Assembly (NCBI GenBank): GCA_030668045.1
Contig: DAOUUR010000059.1
Coordinates: 1 to 9,404, forward strand
DNA length: 9,404 bases
Direction of reading: 5' to 3'
Origin: a bacterium
GTDB lineage: Bacteria > Zixibacteria > MSB-5A5 > GN15 > FEB-12
The translations under genes were made by a program, and so were the position numbers. Position 1 is the first letter of the stretch. Each line of letters begins with the position of its first letter. Positions 5,336-9,404 of the stretch are shown piece after piece. Under the pieces are notes generated by a model. It saw nothing but the letters and a program-made list of their open reading frames with translations, had not been told where the DNA came from and did not search any database.

Positions 5336-7336
5336 TTGACCCCTTTGCGTGTAATACTTCTCACAGTTTTCATTACTGCCATTGCTGTTCAGGCACTCGC
5401 AGCCTCTATTGACGAAGTCCAAACGAGTTACAACAAACTGGCACTGCAATCTAATCAGGTGCGAGGTCTGGCACTCTCTATCTTGAAAGACATAAAACAA
5501 ATCGACACGGAATGTCGGGATAGCGAAGGCGATCCAGTCCTGACTAGGATGGATCTGGCGAGAGATAAGTTAGGCAGAGTTGAACTCATGCGAGTCTCAT
5601 TCAATGCTGCTTGTGGAGACGCCGAAATCTCACGGGTTCAGGTCAGTGTCGGCTTAAAAAGTCTGGCTGATGATGAACCTCTGGTTGTCGAGTTGAAACC
5701 CGCGCTGGCAAAAATAAGCGCCGACATGGTGAAGTATCGCCGATATGTGGATCATTACTATCAGAAAACAATCGATGATTTCGGTCAGCCGACAGCCACA
5801 CTTGCCCCTCTGGCCGGAGTTGGGGTTGATAAGAACTTGGTACTCACCGGTGAGGCTACGGCAGAACTTGCCAATTCGAAGTACGAGCGGGTGAACACTA
5901 ATCCGGCAATCAAAGTCTCGGGCATGGATTTGTCGTTTGGATTGAAAGGAAAATACACGCCTACCACCAAAACCAGTGTTCTGGCCCACATAGATCATGA
6001 GTCCACCGTAGAGCAGCGTGAGATTGGACTGACCAACCTCGGCGCTTCGGTGATACAACAGTTCTCACCTGACTTCTCGGCTACGGCTGGTTTCGATCTT
6101 AACAAGTATTCCGACAAAGAAAATGACATTGCCAACTTTAATGACTTCGGCATGTTCGCCAGGGCGGCCTACCAGAACCAGGGAAAACGTTTTGACGTTA
6201 ATGTCAGACAGGTCAAGCGGTCATATGGCAACGTGGATGATAACACGCCCACAATAATACCCGATAATCCGCCGCGTTTAGATCGGTACAAGCCGGAGTA
6301 CACTACTACCAGCCTGACGACTAGGGCGACGATGCCGATTGGCCAAGGACAGATAAAGGCACAATTGCGGTACTTCAAAAAAACAGTTGGGAACAAGTTC
6401 TTCGACTTTACTGAGATGAACCCCAGCCTGATTTGGATACTATCTCCATCCGGTTCGGAGTTGGGTGCTTCGTATCAGAAGTTCACCCATCCCAACCAGG
6501 ACAGCGCCACCACCGACAACAATCGGATAAAATTACATTACTACGCAGTTAGCAGAAATTCCGAAGGTAGTACCAGATGGGGACCAGAGGTGATGATGTA
6601 CCGCTACCCCCTGGCAGAAGAAAGAGATTATTCTGATTTCAAACTGATGCGTCAAACAGATAGTCGTGGAAAGCGTTATTCCCCTGCTCGGTGGGAGATT
6701 GCCTATCGACTCTACTCCGACACTACTCAATTTGATTTTGCTCAACTCCAGTACCGCAAGAAGAGCCGGCCATTAGGTTCCGGCAAGTACTCCAGCTTCA
6801 ATCTCGCCATGCGGTATTACACCGAAGCTTCAAACGAAGATGACAGTTTGCGTTTTGGTAACGTGCATCCCGCCCACACACTCGATACCTACTGGGACTT
6901 TGGCTGGAGCATGCGGGGGGCGAGTTGGATGCAAAGGTTAACAATTGGTCCGATTCTGGCCACCCGTATGTTCTTCGATACCGAGCGGGCAGATGCTTTT
7001 GACGCCGATTTTGTTGATATCGACTTTGTCCTCCTGAACCCGCGCAACTCGGCTCGAGCCGGTTTTAAGGTTGGGATGTCTGGGGCCAGCCCAACCGGAG
7101 TGTCGTGGCAGGCCGATGTGAGTTATGTCTGGTCGATGCTCTACAATGCCGACCCAAAACGCACCACGAATATTCTTGAACTAAACACTCAGGTAAACTA
7201 CCCGGTGAACGAGCAGTGGTTTGTCGAAGGATACTCAAAAGTACACCGCACCCGAGCCGAGGTGGCTTCCCCTGCGGATTTGAATAAATTGGATATAGGG
7301 ATACGCGCCAGGTATCTCTTTGATCTGGCCCAGTAA
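5336..7336 (+). CDS. Outer-membrane beta-barrel protein with N-terminal helical periplasmic domain
   Basis: I do not recognise a named family. The 666-residue product starts at TTG with a clean signal peptide: a hydrophobic core at about 4-19 and a probable cleavage after ALA (residue 22). Residues 24-147 are helical and charged, with coiled-coil character, and hold the only two cysteines (C60 and C93), probably a periplasmic disulfide. A Pro/Ala/Gly-rich linker (about 150-166) leads to roughly 500 residues of alternating polar/hydrophobic strands rich in Tyr, Phe, Arg and Asp, with short turns and longer charged loops such as the Asn/Pro/Asp-rich stretch near 300-315. This is the look of a large outer-membrane barrel. 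The last strand (LDIGIRARYLF) resembles a BAM recognition strand, though the chain ends in DLAQ rather than an aromatic residue. Function could be a porin, a secretion pore or an anchor. The next gene starts 26 nt downstream, so the two are likely co-expressed. Confidence 0.8.
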   Translation: MTPLRVILLTVFITAIAVQALAASIDEVQTSYNKLALQSNQVRGLALSILKDIKQIDTECRDSEGDPVLTRMDLARDKLGRVELMRVSFNAACGDAEISRVQVSVGLKSLADDEPLVVELKPALAKISADMVKYRRYVDHYYQKTIDDFGQPTATLAPLAGVGVDKNLVLTGEATAELANSKYERVNTNPAIKVSGMDLSFGLKGKYTPTTKTSVLAHIDHESTVEQREIGLTNLGASVIQQFSPDFSATAGFDLNKYSDKENDIANFNDFGMFARAAYQNQGKRFDVNVRQVKRSYGNVDDNTPTIIPDNPPRLDRYKPEYTTTSLTTRATMPIGQGQIKAQLRYFKKTVGNKFFDFTEMNPSLIWILSPSGSELGASYQKFTHPNQDSATTDNNRIKLHYYAVSRNSEGSTRWGPEVMMYRYPLAEERDYSDFKLMRQTDSRGKRYSPARWEIAYRLYSDTTQFDFAQLQYRKKSRPLGSGKYSSFNLAMRYYTEASNEDDSLRFGNVHPAHTLDTYWDFGWSMRGASWMQRLTIGPILATRMFFDTERADAFDADFVDIDFVLLNPRNSARAGFKVGMSGASPTGVSWQADVSYVWSMLYNADPKRTTNILELNTQVNYPVNEQWFVEGYSKVHRTRAEVASPADLNKLDIGIRARYLFDLAQ

Positions 7337-7345
7337 ACGGCAAAC

Positions 7346-7351
7346 GAGGAG
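7346..7351 (+). promoter_or_regulatory. Ribosome binding site for the large exported protein
   Basis: GAGGAG lies 8 nt before an in-frame GTG (7360) and 11 nt before the adjoining ATG (7363). Either could be used, and the proteins differ by one residue. A further in-frame GTG at 7351 overlaps the site itself and is unlikely. Confidence 0.5.
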
Positions 7352-7362
7352 TGATAAAAGTG

Positions 7363-9404
7363 ATGGAACGAGTAAAAAAATATACAATGTCGACCGGGTT
7401 GTGGTCGGTAGCTTTGTTGCTCGGCTTGATGTTGCTGGCTCCGCTGGCCGGAGTCCGGGCTGAATCCGAGTACCAAGAAGCAATACAGGAGACTGACGAT
7501 CAGTGGAACGCTGTACGTCAGACGATGCAGCAGAGCAAAACGAAATTAGACGCTTTCAAGAAAACATATCAGGAATACGAAGATGCCGTGTTCAGTCAGA
7601 ATCCTGAGAAGGGTATCGAACTGGCTCGTCGGTTATTCAAATTAGATAAAACCCAGACAGCGGCCGCCAAGGAGAAACTGGCCAGTCTCAGAGAGATGTT
7701 TAATACGCTCGACAAGAACGGACTGAAGACCAAGCTACAGAGTGTATCCGAAAAGTTGGACCTGGCTGACAAGGTAGCCGGAGAGGTCGAAAACGTCTGG
7801 CAATTTTCCAAGAAATTTGACCCCGCCCATGCTAAAGATAACCCCACCTACGGTCTGCGATTGATCGGTTCCCTGCTCAAGGATGGTGCCGGCAAAATGC
7901 AAAAAATTCCGCTGGTAGGACAAATTTTGGGGAAATGGATTGCCGCCTATGGCGAAGTGGCCGTTGAATTTGCCAACGGGCTCGACAAATTGGGTAAGAA
8001 GATTGAAGAGACCCGTGGAGGATCACTCTGTGGCCAGTCGGGCTATAAAACCGACCAGCAGGCAGCTTTCGAAGCAGCATCATCAGGGGGCGAGGACTGC
8101 CTGACCTTCTACCCGGTTGGAATATTCCCGCGTATGCGCGGTGAAACATACCAGGGGAATAATTCCTACTTCTTGTTTGATCCCGGTACCAAGCGTGGGT
8201 ATTTCGTATCACCGGGAGATGCGTTGAAAGTGTACGAATGGCACGAGAGACTGCTCAATCCAAAAGCACTCGATCCTGACTGGTTGGCCAGTCGGGCCAA
8301 CTCGCTGGTAGCGGCGGTGGAACAAAAAGCACGCGAAAGGTACGCCAGATTTTCAGGATGGGTTGATAAGTCCGATCCCGGTTGGGTGATTATCGAAAAG
8401 CTCAAGCTTTATCAGAATGCGTATAAGTACGGTATTCTGGAAGAGGAAACATTTGTGGCCAACTATGTTCTGGCCAAAGTTCACCGTGATGCCATTGAAA
8501 GCATCATGGAGAAGTTCGAAAAACATGTTCTGATTGCAGGTACTGTTTATCAGTCAGAAAATGATGTAACAAAACGCTCCTCCGGTGCCTTGGTGGAATT
8601 TACCGTGGGAGGCAAGCCCTACTCCGAACATACAGAAAGCGACGGCCAATACGAAGTCCTGATGGAAGGCAAAGTCAACTATGCTGTCCATGAGAAAGTC
8701 ACCAAGGAAGATTTCGAACCAATTGAACGTGACGGTCGCATTACTGAGAACGCGATTCTGGGACAGGATTACACGCTATATAAAGAAGCCTTAACGGTTG
8801 TTATCAGTGGCACCGTATTCATCAAAGAGAAAAAAGACGAGCCGGCCGTGGTCGTATCAGGAGCGACCGTCTCCGCCAGTGCTGAGGAGGCCGATGCCCT
8901 GGGGTCCACCACTACTGGTGGTGATGGCTCCTATAGCCTGACCGTCAAAACTATTGCCGGAGTCGAAGTGACCTGCAGCGCCGGCAAGGACGATGCTACC
9001 GGAGCCGCTTCGGTTACCGTTACCGGCGGAGCTCATACGGGATTAGATATTACCCTAACCAAAACGGATGAAGAAGAAGCCGAGGAAGGTCCCGGTTGGA
9101 TCATTAATGTTCTCGTTCTTGATGCTGCCGGAAACCCGCTACCCGCAGCTACTGTCAGCTGCTCCCACGATGTGGCCTCAGTGTCGACCGGTGGCGATGG
9201 TGCCGCAACGATTGGCCCTATCGAGATACCGGAGACCTGGCCGGATGAGCCATTTGCCGTGACAGTAACGCCATCAGTAGTGGTTGTTGGAGGGACCAGA
9301 GTGGGTGGTAATGCTGCCGTGGTAGCTTACGAAGGAAAGACACCAAGTGCCGTAACCTTAACTATTCCTGTTCTTATCCCTCAGGCGGTAACAATCAGTG
9401 GTCG
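7363..9404 (+). CDS. Large exported protein with helical N-terminal region and tandem carboxypeptidase-regulatory-like (Ig-type) repeats, partial at right edge
   Basis: The frame stays open for 680 codons to the window end, so the gene is incomplete. The N-terminus is a signal peptide: basic VKK at 4-6, hydrophobic core at about 14-30, cleavage probably after VRA (33). Residues 34-220 are charged, helical and coiled-coil-like. A segment at 223-246 has a cysteine pair (C223, C246), and mixed helical sequence runs to about 387. From 388 come beta-sandwich repeats: about 388-470 (VLIAGTVYQ ... ESDGQYEV), 477-565 (VVISGTVFI ... TGGDGSYSLTV), 579-672 (WIINVLVLD ... STGGDGAATI), and the start of a fourth at about 676 (VTISG). 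The DG turn after an S/T-rich strand is the mark of carboxypeptidase-regulatory-like and related Ig-type folds. An acidic linker (DEEEAEEG) separates the second and third. No enzyme motif is visible. A surface, adhesive or structural role, possibly dependent on the co-encoded barrel, is inference. Confidence 0.8.
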   Translation, partial: MERVKKYTMSTGLWSVALLLGLMLLAPLAGVRAESEYQEAIQETDDQWNAVRQTMQQSKTKLDAFKKTYQEYEDAVFSQNPEKGIELARRLFKLDKTQTAAAKEKLASLREMFNTLDKNGLKTKLQSVSEKLDLADKVAGEVENVWQFSKKFDPAHAKDNPTYGLRLIGSLLKDGAGKMQKIPLVGQILGKWIAAYGEVAVEFANGLDKLGKKIEETRGGSLCGQSGYKTDQQAAFEAASSGGEDCLTFYPVGIFPRMRGETYQGNNSYFLFDPGTKRGYFVSPGDALKVYEWHERLLNPKALDPDWLASRANSLVAAVEQKARERYARFSGWVDKSDPGWVIIEKLKLYQNAYKYGILEEETFVANYVLAKVHRDAIESIMEKFEKHVLIAGTVYQSENDVTKRSSGALVEFTVGGKPYSEHTESDGQYEVLMEGKVNYAVHEKVTKEDFEPIERDGRITENAILGQDYTLYKEALTVVISGTVFIKEKKDEPAVVVSGATVSASAEEADALGSTTTGGDGSYSLTVKTIAGVEVTCSAGKDDATGAASVTVTGGAHTGLDITLTKTDEEEAEEGPGWIINVLVLDAAGNPLPAATVSCSHDVASVSTGGDGAATIGPIEIPETWPDEPFAVTVTPSVVVVGGTRVGGNAAVVAYEGKTPSAVTLTIPVLIPQAVTISG

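Noticed and set aside
7337..7362. Separate promoter for the large exported protein
   Set aside because: The 26-nt gap holds only the ribosome site; it is too short for a full promoter plus leader, so co-transcription is simpler.

Overview
The window reads as chromosomal DNA of a diderm (Gram-negative-type) bacterium. It carries two inner-membrane LPS-transport permeases and an outer-membrane beta-barrel protein with a signal peptide. The long LptF form, the UPF0014-type exporter and the surface protein with carboxypeptidase-regulatory-like domains would suit an uncultured lineage of the FCB/Zixibacteria sort. That placement is an impression from gene style; no marker gene here settles it.

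Left, minus strand (1-2024): lptF followed two bases later by lptG, which runs off the left edge. Together with LptB and LptC (not in the window) these form the inner-membrane ABC machine that extracts LPS and feeds it to the Lpt bridge. A consensus -10 hexamer lies in the 133-base divergent spacer upstream of lptF.

Middle, plus strand (2158-5148): a DinB-fold protein, a YhaM-type 3'-5' exoribonuclease, and the exporter pair fetA/fetB. Spacing is 51 nt, then 4 nt, then an ATGA overlap, so at least the last three look co-transcribed. The exoribonuclease frame is cut by one in-frame TAA (2929-2931) between its OB-fold and HD domains. Everything before and after the stop stays in the same frame and keeps its family motifs, so this looks like a point nonsense mutation or a one-base sequence error.

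Right, plus strand (5149-9404): a 187-nt spacer holds a near-consensus sigma70-type promoter (TTGACT, 17 nt, TATAAT). It drives two genes 26 nt apart. The first encodes a 666-residue outer-membrane beta-barrel with an N-terminal helical periplasmic domain, starting at TTG. The second, open to the window edge, encodes a large exported protein with a helical N-terminal region followed by a string of roughly 90-100-residue beta-sandwich repeats. I do not recognise either as a named family. The pair, expressed as one unit from its own promoter, is the best candidate here for an undescribed surface or secretion system.

No RNA genes, insertion sequences, CRISPR arrays or clear intrinsic terminators were seen, and no stretch over 300 bases lacks a gene.
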